Below, piece after piece: positions 1 to 6,497 of a stretch of DNA of 10,052 nucleotides. The stretch lies in assembly GCA_041619315.1 (NCBI GenBank), contig JBFKEC010000110.1:1-10052 (forward strand), read 5' to 3'. A program made the position numbers and the translations under genes. The stretch is from Oceanococcus sp041619315 (GTDB lineage Bacteria > Pseudomonadota > Gammaproteobacteria > Nevskiales > Oceanococcaceae). The notes under the pieces are model-generated. The model was not told where the DNA came from. It was given only the letters and a program-made list of their open reading frames with translations, and made no database searches. Numbering within the stretch: the stretch's first letter is position 1; the number at the start of each line of letters is the position of its first letter.

Positions 1-451
1 CAGCCCGCTGTTCCTGCCATTGGCAACCCAGCATGCCGACCGACGCAAGCGCCTCGACAGCATTCGCCGTTCGTTACGCATTGCACGTCAGCAGTTCAGC
101 GTGTTGTCGACGGGCGATGCGCGTGCCGAAGGTGCACTGGACGTGTTGCCCTATCTGGCGCGTCAGCTGGCCGGTATCGATCACCGCCTGACGCCGCTGT
201 TCAATCTGGGTATTTGCAGTCTGGAACTCAGCCCGGTGCCCTTGTTCTACAACGGGGCCGAACTGGACGCCGTGTTCCCCATGCCGATGCTGTTGCAGGG
301 TGGGGCGCTCAACATCGCGCTGATGCGCTACGCCGACAGCTGGCATATCGGCTTGAGCGGGGCGCGCGATTTGCTCCCGCATTTGCAGCGCATGGCGGTC
401 TATATGGGGCTGTCATTGGATGAACTGGAGGCCATGATCAATGAAAAATAA
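1..451 (+). CDS. Wax ester synthase/diacylglycerol acyltransferase (WS/DGAT), C-terminal part
   Basis: The frame is open from the left edge and ends at TAA 449-451, so only the last ~149 residues are visible. The N-terminal condensation-like half with the HHxxxDG catalytic motif is outside the window. What is seen resembles the C-terminal domain of WS/DGAT acyltransferases: an SPLFLPLATQ start, a basic RRKRLDSIRRSLR helix, then PLFYNGAELDAVFPMPML, GGALNIALMRYADSW and a closing GARDLLPHL segment. Family knowledge: these enzymes esterify acyl-CoA to fatty alcohols or diacylglycerol, making wax esters or triacylglycerol at the membrane/lipid-droplet interface. The gene overlaps the PhaC-like gene by 11 bp, which implies co-translation. 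The substrate (alcohol or diacylglycerol) cannot be told from this piece. Confidence 0.85.
   Translation, partial: SPLFLPLATQHADRRKRLDSIRRSLRIARQQFSVLSTGDARAEGALDVLPYLARQLAGIDHRLTPLFNLGICSLELSPVPLFYNGAELDAVFPMPMLLQGGALNIALMRYADSWHIGLSGARDLLPHLQRMAVYMGLSLDELEAMINEK
427..431 (+). promoter_or_regulatory. Ribosome binding site of the PhaC-like gene, inside the WS/DGAT coding end
   Basis: GGAGG lies 9 bases before the ATG at 441 and sits within the last codons of the upstream acyltransferase. It is one of the clearest Shine-Dalgarno sequences in the window and supports ATG 441 as the start of the overlapping gene. Confidence 0.7.
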
Positions 452-1598
452 ACTGCTCAAAGTGGGGCTGGATCAGACGCTGGCCTTCAATCAGCGTGCT
501 GCGGCCAGTCTGGTCAATGCGTCGGACTGGCTGTTCAAACGCGAGAGTCTGGTCAAATCCGGGCGGACCTGGTTCGAACTGGTGCTGGATGGCGACCCCA
601 TGTCGGTGCGTTACTACAGCCTGCCGGACGAAGACGAAATCGAACTGAGCGATGGCACGACCATGCCGATACAGCGCCCGGCGCGGCGCATTCCTCTGGT
701 TCTGGTGCCGCCGCTCGGGGTGACCACCGAAACCTTCGACCTGATGCCGCAACGCTCGCTGGTGCGCTACATGGCTGCGCGCGGCTTCAAGGTTTACATG
801 GTCGATTGGGGACGGCCCAAGCGTGAACATGCCGGGCTCAACATGACCGACTACGCCGATCACATGATGAGTCATGCCTTGCGCGCGATTCGTCAGCATT
901 CCGGCGAGCAGGAAGTCTCCATGATGGGCTGGTGCATGGGCGGTCTGCTGTGCCTGCTTTATCTGGGGCTGAATCAGGACAAGGACGTACGCAATCTGGT
1001 CACCGTGGCCAGCCCGATCGACATGCGTGGGGGCGGGATTGTGGCCGGTGCGGCGCAGGCACTGAATGCGCCGGCCAAGCTGATTCGTCGCTACACTCGA
1101 TTCCGCTTGCAGATGCTCAAGCCGTCCATGCTGCATTCACCGTCCTGGGCGACCACGCTGGCATTCAAGCTGACCGATCCGGTGGGCAGCGTCACAACCT
1201 ACTGGGATTTGATCACGCGTATGTGGGACCGCGAATTTGTCGAGTCGCACAGTACAACGTCAGATTACCTTAACAATATGCTGATATACCCCGGCGGGGT
1301 TATTCAAGATATGACGGTGAAAATGGCTTTGGACAATCAAATGGTCAAGGGCAAGATTGATGTCGGCGAGCGGGTTGCTGATCTCAGTGCGCTGGAACAG
1401 AACATGCTGGTATTCGCTGGCGAAACCGATAAGTTGGTGCCTGCCGCGATTGCCTCCAAGATCACCGAGATCGTGGCCGCGCAGGACAAGGAATTCCGCG
1501 TTGCGCCGGGTGGTCATATGGGCGTGATTCTGGGCAGCAAAGCGATCAATGCGGTTTGGGCACAATCCGCCGAGTGGCTGGCTGTACGCTCGCGATGA
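441..1598 (+). CDS. PHA synthase (PhaC)-like alpha/beta hydrolase with Cys nucleophile
   Basis: A 385-residue alpha/beta-hydrolase of the PhaC type. Visible landmarks are the PLVLVPPLG strand and turn (~85-93), DLMPQRSLVRYMAARGF (100-116), the PhaC-like VYMVDWG (118-124), a lipase-like box G-W-C165-M-G-G, an acidic residue in FAGETD330KLVP and H359 in PGGHMG. Cys165/Asp330/His359 form the expected triad. Family knowledge: PhaC polymerises hydroxyacyl-CoA through the Cys thiol. Length is near class III PhaC, but no PhaE partner is visible, and the GWCMGG box resembles class I/II boxes more than the GICQGG I recall for class III. It has no signal peptide and is probably cytoplasmic. It overlaps the WS/DGAT gene by 11 bp and the next gene by 4 bp. 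It may be a true PHA synthase, or an acyltransferase/thioesterase/depolymerase serving neutral-lipid metabolism; the sequence does not decide. Codons 274-303 are unusually AT-rich. Confidence 0.85.
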   Translation: MKNKLLKVGLDQTLAFNQRAAASLVNASDWLFKRESLVKSGRTWFELVLDGDPMSVRYYSLPDEDEIELSDGTTMPIQRPARRIPLVLVPPLGVTTETFDLMPQRSLVRYMAARGFKVYMVDWGRPKREHAGLNMTDYADHMMSHALRAIRQHSGEQEVSMMGWCMGGLLCLLYLGLNQDKDVRNLVTVASPIDMRGGGIVAGAAQALNAPAKLIRRYTRFRLQMLKPSMLHSPSWATTLAFKLTDPVGSVTTYWDLITRMWDREFVESHSTTSDYLNNMLIYPGGVIQDMTVKMALDNQMVKGKIDVGERVADLSALEQNMLVFAGETDKLVPAAIASKITEIVAAQDKEFRVAPGGHMGVILGSKAINAVWAQSAEWLAVRSR

Positions 1599-4057
1599 AA
1601 TCAGCCGTTCTGATTGCAGCCGTGCCTTTGGCACTGGCTTTGGCGGCCTGCCAGGGTGGGCGGGATCAGGCTGCAAATTCAGCGGCCGGGCGCGACACCG
1701 TGGCAGAGCCGCAGCCGGCGCCACAGGGTTTCTGGCTGGCCGGCGACACCCACGTTCACAGCGACCATTCCTCGGATGGATCGGCCTTGCGTCAGGGCCT
1801 GGATCAACGTGGCCCGGGCAATGTTTCGGTGGCGGCGCAGATCGGTCAGGGCGAACTCAATGGCCTTGACTGGTTGCCCATAACCGATCACCGCACGTTT
1901 GTGCAGCATTACGACCCGTTGTGGGAATCGCCCCGGCTGATGTTGATCACCGGGGAAGAGGCCAACGGTCGCCCGCATGCCAACCCGCTGGGCGCGATCG
2001 ACACCATTATTCAGGGCAGCGTGCCGGATGGTCGGCCAGGCTGGTCACGCCTGCAGACGTCAATCTGGGATGCCCACAGTCAGGGCGCGGCCTGGCAACA
2101 CAACCATCCGGATGATGGTCATCTGAACGATGACCTGAGTCGCAACGAAAACGCCAATGCGGTGGGCGCCGACCTGCTTGAAGGCTGGAACAGCTATTCC
2201 GGCATCGAACGTTCGATGGCATATGCCGAACAACAGTGGAATGACGGTTTTCGCTTCGGTATTACGGCCTCGTCGGACAGCCATTTTCGCGAAATCTGGC
2301 TTCTGATCGGGCCCGGTGTGCCAGCAACCCGCGTGTTCGCGCCAGCGGCCAGCGTGCGGGGTGTGATCCAGGGGCTGCGTGCCGGGCGCACCACCACCAC
2401 GGCGGGTGAATGGCGCGCCCCGCATGTATTTTTGCAAGCCGACTTCAATGGTGATGGCCAATTCGAAGCCATTGCCGGGGACGAGTTGGCGCTGGAGCCG
2501 GGCACTCAGGGCATTTTGCGAGCGACTGTTGCCGGGGCGTTGCCGGGGCTGACCCGTTTGCATCTGTATGCTGCACCGGGTGGCCGAGGTGACGGGCCGA
2601 TTGAGCAGTTCACGCTGACCCAGCCCAATCAACAGTTCGATTTCAACCTGACCGCGCCCGAGCAGCCGGGCTGGTACTACGTTGAGGTGCGCGGTGTTGG
2701 CGCGCCGCATTCGATTGATCTTGATGCCTTCGGGGACCCCAGTCGCCTGCATCTGGACCAACTGGTGCTGGATGAGCGTCGGGCGATTACCTCGCCGATC
2801 TTCATCGGCCCGCAACTGACCGAGCCGCAGCCGGCCGAGTCATTACCCGCGATGCTCACGCAGGACGATGGTGCGCAGAAGATTTTTGGCGAAACGGGAC
2901 GTTTTGCCGGCTTTCCGGATGTGGCCGTCAGTCAGGGCGCGACCCATATGGTTGCCGAGCAGCACAGTCCGGGAGCGACCTCGGTGTGGTATCGACGCAT
3001 GGACCACAACGGCGCAACGTCGGCTGTAGAGCTGGCGCCGGGCAGTCAATCCGCACGGTTCCCCAAAGTGGCTGCTGCGGGCAAGGATGTGTGGGTGGTG
3101 TGGCAGGACGAACGCGTGTCTCAGGCCCCGCGCCGGCCGGCTATCTACGCCCGTCACAGCTCCGACGGCGGTCTCAGTTGGGAGCCGGAACTGCTTGTGC
3201 GCCAGATCGACGGGCGCGCGGAAATGCCGGATGTGGCAATACAGTCGGACGGCTCTGCAGTGATCGTGTGGCAGGAAATTGCCGCCGGACGGGCATTCGA
3301 TGTGATGGTCCAGAATCTGGCCAGAGATGCCGAGCCACACAACATCAGCGCGGCGGGCAAACAGGTCAATCCGGCCAACTTGCTGGATACGCGCAGTGCG
3401 CGCTATCCCGCTTCGATCTGGCCGCGTGTCAGTGCAGGCCCGGACGGGCAGGTGGCCGTGGCTTTTCATGACAATCGCTCCGATCCTGATCCCAACTGGA
3501 CCAGCCAGTTTGGTACTGGCGAAGACGGCGCGACCGAAGTCGATAACTTTGAAGTGCAGCTTGCAGTCCAGCGCGATGGCGAGTGGTCAGCGTTACGCAC
3601 GCTGGGCGCGTCGGATCGGGCCGATCGACATGCCGACGTGGCTTACACGGATCAAGGCCGTTTGGTTGTGGCCTGGGACAGCAAGGAGATGCGGCCGACC
3701 GGTGTGAACACGGCGATCCACGCGGCCTGGTCGGATGATGACGGCGAGACCTGGTCGGACACCCAGGCCATTGGTCTGAATGAGCAGATGATGAGCCAGT
3801 ACCCCCGTCTGGGCGTGCATGGCAGTTTGGTGCGGCTCACCTGGTATGACAACCGGGCCGAAGACTGGCGCTGGAAGATCATGCTCGCCACCTTGCATGA
3901 CGATATCTGGAGCGATGCGGAACTGATTGCCGCGCCGGGCAATAACACTTGGCCGGCGGTGGATGCGGACCAGCTGGTGTTTGCCAGCACCCGGGATGCC
4001 CAGCGCGAGCAGCGTGATCCCACCCAGCTGATCTATCGTCTGGACCTGCCTCTTTGA
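1595..4057 (+). CDS. Lipoprotein: CehA-like PHP metallohydrolase joined to Asp-box (sialidase-type) region
   Basis: The ATG at 1595 overlaps the previous stop (ATGA) and opens a lipoprotein signal peptide, MKSAVLIAAVPLALALAAC, with lipidation at C19. Gln at +2 suggests the outer membrane. An in-frame TTG at 1556 exists but would spoil the signal peptide. Residues ~46-270 form a PHP metal site: D51-T-H53-V-H55-S, T97-D98-H99, E121/E122, H128, H169/H171 and D228-S-H230, all present, so catalysis is likely. This resembles the CehA/McbA (carbaryl hydrolase-related) branch. Residues ~275-405 look like a beta-sandwich. Residues ~435-820 repeat FPxVAxxG / VVWQD-type strands and carry two Asp-boxes, S522-x-D-x-G-x-x-W529 and S713-x-D-x-G-x-x-W720, typical of sialidase-type beta-propellers. 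I saw no sialidase active-site Arg triad that I could assign. The substrate is unknown; a phosphoester or other ester at the cell surface is a guess. Confidence 0.85.
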   Translation: MKSAVLIAAVPLALALAACQGGRDQAANSAAGRDTVAEPQPAPQGFWLAGDTHVHSDHSSDGSALRQGLDQRGPGNVSVAAQIGQGELNGLDWLPITDHRTFVQHYDPLWESPRLMLITGEEANGRPHANPLGAIDTIIQGSVPDGRPGWSRLQTSIWDAHSQGAAWQHNHPDDGHLNDDLSRNENANAVGADLLEGWNSYSGIERSMAYAEQQWNDGFRFGITASSDSHFREIWLLIGPGVPATRVFAPAASVRGVIQGLRAGRTTTTAGEWRAPHVFLQADFNGDGQFEAIAGDELALEPGTQGILRATVAGALPGLTRLHLYAAPGGRGDGPIEQFTLTQPNQQFDFNLTAPEQPGWYYVEVRGVGAPHSIDLDAFGDPSRLHLDQLVLDERRAITSPIFIGPQLTEPQPAESLPAMLTQDDGAQKIFGETGRFAGFPDVAVSQGATHMVAEQHSPGATSVWYRRMDHNGATSAVELAPGSQSARFPKVAAAGKDVWVVWQDERVSQAPRRPAIYARHSSDGGLSWEPELLVRQIDGRAEMPDVAIQSDGSAVIVWQEIAAGRAFDVMVQNLARDAEPHNISAAGKQVNPANLLDTRSARYPASIWPRVSAGPDGQVAVAFHDNRSDPDPNWTSQFGTGEDGATEVDNFEVQLAVQRDGEWSALRTLGASDRADRHADVAYTDQGRLVVAWDSKEMRPTGVNTAIHAAWSDDDGETWSDTQAIGLNEQMMSQYPRLGVHGSLVRLTWYDNRAEDWRWKIMLATLHDDIWSDAELIAAPGNNTWPAVDADQLVFASTRDAQREQRDPTQLIYRLDLPL

Positions 4058-4104
4058 GACCCTGACGAGCTCGAATCTGCTCGGCCTTTGGCCTGAACTT
4101 TGCT

Positions 4105-4134
4105 AAGCAGGCGGTTGTTGCTTCCGCCTGCTTT
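4105..4134 (+). terminator. 10-bp perfect hairpin after the PHP lipoprotein gene
   Basis: AAGCAGGCGG (4105-4114) and CCGCCTGCTT (4124-4133) are exact reverse complements around a 9-base loop and are followed only by T and CGAG. The stem is strong but the T-run is just three bases. It could be a weak rho-independent terminator or attenuator between the two lipoprotein genes, or a transcript-stabilising hairpin. It lies 18 bases before the next ATG, so it may also affect that gene's leader. Confidence 0.5.
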
Positions 4135-4151
4135 CGAGTCATTCCTTGCGC

Positions 4152-5273
4152 ATGAATACATTTCGTTTTGCCGTGCTGTCTTGCGTGCTGCTTGCCGCGG
4201 CCTGTGGTGGTGGCAATGCCGCTGACGACGGTGATGACAGCCTGCCGGTGAGCGCGCTGGATTGCCGTGATTTTGGCGCAAGCACGGAGCAGACCCCTGC
4301 CAGCGGAAATGACTGGGGTGGGCGCGGCTGGCAATCCTGTGCGGTCAATATGAGCTTGCCGACGGATGGTGAAAGTCTCTACGCCACGCTGTTTTTTCCG
4401 GGTGACCTGCGTGCCGATGAAGCGCAGATGCCGGCGGTGGCAATCGGACCCGGAGCCTGGCCGTTTACCGACAAATCCAACCTCGATGTGCAGCGCAGCT
4501 ACCACTGGTCAGCCCGTGAGCTGGCCTCGTATGGCTATGTGGTGGTGACCGTCAATCCACGCGGGTTTTACAACTCTGCGGCGGAAAATGGCGAGGACTA
4601 TGACGAGTATGTCGGGGCGTTGACACTGGCCTTGAACTATCTGAGCAGTCCTGACAATCCGTTTGCCTGGCGCATTGACGATGGCAAGCTGGGGCTGGCC
4701 GGGCACAGCCTTTCAGGTCGGGTCAGCAGTGTGCTGCAGAGCGAAATCAGTGGTCTTTCAGCAATAGTGGCGTGGGATAACCTGGCTTCGGATGCGCGTG
4801 GCGATGCCGGGTCCTATGCGCGTGGCAATGACCGTTTTGGTGCGCCGGCACTGGCCGTGCAGCCGCGCGTGCCGGCCATGGGTCAGGGTTCGGACAGTTA
4901 TGAACCCAGCCTTGTCGATGAGCCCACCGAGGAGGATAAAAAGACCGCGTTCAATGTCTGGCGCAACGGTGGGGTGGAAGCCATGCAGGTGGTTTTTGCC
5001 GGTGCCGATCACGGCGACTGGTCGTACACCCTGCGTGACGATGCGGTACTTGATGCGGCGGCGTTGGGCCGGCTGCGGACGTTTCAGTATTTCACTCGCG
5101 CCTGGTTCGATCTGCACCTGCGTGGTCGGGCCAGTGCGATCAGCAAGCTGACCGCGCCAAATGTCGAGGGCATGGGGCCGGATGAGCTGTACAGCGAAGA
5201 CTTCCGCTCGGCGCTGTATCTGACAAATCAGATCAGTTACGACTGCGCCGATTTGCTGGCCGGTTGCGGCTAA
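4152..5273 (+). CDS. Lipoprotein alpha/beta hydrolase (esterase/lipase-like)
   Basis: A 373-residue protein. ATG 4152 gives the signal peptide MNTFRFAVLSCVLLAAAC with lipidation at C18; -3 is Ala rather than Leu. TTG 4146 would add only M-R and cannot be excluded. No clear Shine-Dalgarno is seen. A Gly/Asp-rich linker follows. The body is an alpha/beta hydrolase: AVAIGPGAWPF (~96-105, oxyanion-hole region), YVVVTVNPRG (129-138), nucleophile elbow G184-H-S186-L-S-G189, VAWDN (206-210) and a likely catalytic His in GADH287GDW. The acid is uncertain (D208, or D248 in GQGSDSY). The layout recalls cutinase/chlorophyllase/dienelactone-hydrolase-like enzymes. Cysteines C38, C63, C365 and C372 could form disulfides in the periplasm or at the surface. 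It follows the PHP lipoprotein gene across a 94-bp gap with a hairpin, so linkage to that operon is uncertain. The substrate is unknown; an ester is likely. Confidence 0.8.
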   Translation: MNTFRFAVLSCVLLAAACGGGNAADDGDDSLPVSALDCRDFGASTEQTPASGNDWGGRGWQSCAVNMSLPTDGESLYATLFFPGDLRADEAQMPAVAIGPGAWPFTDKSNLDVQRSYHWSARELASYGYVVVTVNPRGFYNSAAENGEDYDEYVGALTLALNYLSSPDNPFAWRIDDGKLGLAGHSLSGRVSSVLQSEISGLSAIVAWDNLASDARGDAGSYARGNDRFGAPALAVQPRVPAMGQGSDSYEPSLVDEPTEEDKKTAFNVWRNGGVEAMQVVFAGADHGDWSYTLRDDAVLDAAALGRLRTFQYFTRAWFDLHLRGRASAISKLTAPNVEGMGPDELYSEDFRSALYLTNQISYDCADLLAGCG

Positions 5274-5289
5274 AGCCTGTGTCCTGCAG

Positions 5290-5628
5290 CTAATAGTCGA
5301 GGGCGAAGAGCAGTTCGCTCACGTCGGGCTGCCAGCCGAAGGTTTTCAGGTCGACCCGGTTGTTGCGCACCTGCACACCTTCTGCGTGTAACAGTTGTGC
5401 CTGCTTGATCGCATTTTTTGAAGCCGGCTCAAAAGCCAGCTGACCCGAGGCGCGCAGCACCCGGTACCAGGGCACTTCCAGTTCTTGCGGGGCGTAGCCC
5501 AGGGCGCGGCCGACCAGGCGGGCACGACCGGGCAGGCCGGCCAGATCGGCGATCCGCCCATAGCTTGAGACTTTGCCCGCAGGAATCGCCAACACGGTGT
5601 TCCAGATGCGCTGGTAGTTGCTGTTCAT
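5290..5628 (-). CDS. atl: Alkyltransferase-like (ATL) DNA-binding protein, Cys replaced by Trp
   Basis: A 112-residue protein matching the C-terminal DNA-binding domain of O6-alkylguanine-DNA alkyltransferase. The acceptor motif PCHR is P53-W54-Y55-R56, so it cannot take up alkyl groups. Tyr23 (SSYGRIA) aligns with the nucleotide-flipping Tyr and R37 (RARLVGRAL) with the Arg finger. Family knowledge: ATL proteins bind O6-alkylguanine, bend the DNA and pass the lesion to nucleotide excision repair. Start chosen: ATG 5628, which overlaps the RNase AM stop as ATGA; an upstream in-frame start at 5661 would add 11 unrelated-looking residues. AGG lies 5-7 bases before the ATG. It is the last gene of a three-gene - strand operon and converges on the lipoprotein hydrolase with only 16 bp between stops, where no clear terminator is visible. 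Confidence 0.9.
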   Translation of the reverse strand: MNSNYQRIWNTVLAIPAGKVSSYGRIADLAGLPGRARLVGRALGYAPQELEVPWYRVLRASGQLAFEPASKNAIKQAQLLHAEGVQVRNNRVDLKTFGWQPDVSELLFALDY

Positions 5629-6497
5629 GAGGCCTGCGGTTGGCCGCGAAAACGCTGCCACACCGGTGTGATCTGTGTGCTGATCGGGGCCATGCGGGCA
5701 TAGCGAATCCAGCGTTGTTCGGGGGCGTGGAAGTCCGAGCCGATCGAGCCGAGCAGTTCACGGCGGCTCACTTCACGATTGATCAAAGCCAGATCCTGCG
5801 TATTCTGCGAGGCTCCGGCGCTGACCTCTACCGCATCACCACCGTGTTGCTTGAAGGCATCGAGCATGCGTTGTCGCCAGGCGCCGCTGAGCTTGTAGCG
5901 CAATGGGTGGGCAAGCACCGCCAGCCCGCCACTGGCATGAATCGCCGCGATGGTTTGAGCAAGTCCGGCCCAGTCGATGCGCACCGCGCCAGGTTTGCCG
6001 GCACCCAGATATTTCTTGAACGCCTGTTTGAGGTCAGTGGCCAGACCTTGCTCGACCAGTACGCGGGCAAAATGGGTGCGGGTGATCTGGCCACTGCCGC
6101 AAAGCGCCTGTGCCGCGCTCAGACTGTCGCGGGCACCCAGCCCATCGAGGCGTTCGCCGATGGTCTTGGCGCGGCTCAGCCGGCGCGCTTGTACATCTTC
6201 AAGCAGGGCGCTCAGTGCCGGGTTGGCGGGATCGATGTCGAGCCCGACCACATGCAGGGTTTTGCCTTCCCAGCTGACCGAAATTTCAGTGCCGTTGATG
6301 AATGCTATGCCCGCATTTTTTGCGGCCTGGCGGGCGTCGGCCAAGCCTGCCACGGTGTCGTGGTCGGTCAGGGCCAGCAGTTCAATGCCGTGGGCGACCG
6401 CGTGCTCAACCATCTGGGTGGGGCTGAGCACACCATCGGATGCGGTGGAATGGCAGTGCAGATCGATATGCGCGTGATTGCCGGGAATCTGAATCAA
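5625..6497 (-). CDS. rnm: RNase AM / YciV-type PHP phosphoesterase
   Basis: A 290-residue cytoplasmic PHP-domain protein with the full metal-ligand set: D12-L-H14-C-H16-S, D21, T44-D45-H46-D, E71 in GTEIS, H82, H142, H197 in LAHPLR and D255-F-H257. Between them is the insertion typical of the YciV/TrpH group (~90-170). Family knowledge: E. coli RNase AM (YciV) is a 5'-3' exonuclease that trims 5' ends of rRNA and other short RNAs, and relatives dephosphorylate nucleoside 3',5'-bisphosphates; which activity applies here is not visible. The start is TTG 6497, overlapping the radical SAM stop (TTGA). No ATG or GTG lies upstream in the stretch I checked, and AAGG sits 9 bases before the TTG. The gene is translationally coupled on both sides. 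It is not next to trp or sua5-type genes, where yciV often lies. Confidence 0.9.
   Translation of the reverse strand: MIQIPGNHAHIDLHCHSTASDGVLSPTQMVEHAVAHGIELLALTDHDTVAGLADARQAAKNAGIAFINGTEISVSWEGKTLHVVGLDIDPANPALSALLEDVQARRLSRAKTIGERLDGLGARDSLSAAQALCGSGQITRTHFARVLVEQGLATDLKQAFKKYLGAGKPGAVRIDWAGLAQTIAAIHASGGLAVLAHPLRYKLSGAWRQRMLDAFKQHGGDAVEVSAGASQNTQDLALINREVSRRELLGSIGSDFHAPEQRWIRYARMAPISTQITPVWQRFRGQPQAS

Noticed and set aside
438..1136. 232-residue open frame antisense to the PhaC-like gene
   Set aside because: His/Gln/Arg-rich composition is the mirror of a GC-rich coding strand; no domain, no start signal, and the + strand frame has clear motifs.
2441..2476. EF-hand-like calcium loop (DFNGDGQF) in the PHP lipoprotein
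   Set aside because: The first ligands fit D-x-N-x-D-G, but position 12 is Ala instead of Glu/Asp and there is no second hand; a single turn of this type is common in beta-rich secreted proteins.
2060..2815. 251-residue antisense frame inside the PHP lipoprotein gene
   Set aside because: Composition is that of a shadow frame and it lies opposite conserved PHP residues.
4066..4093. Short palindromes CGAGCTCG and GGCC-TTT-GGCC after the PHP lipoprotein gene
   Set aside because: Too short to separate from chance in GC-rich DNA.
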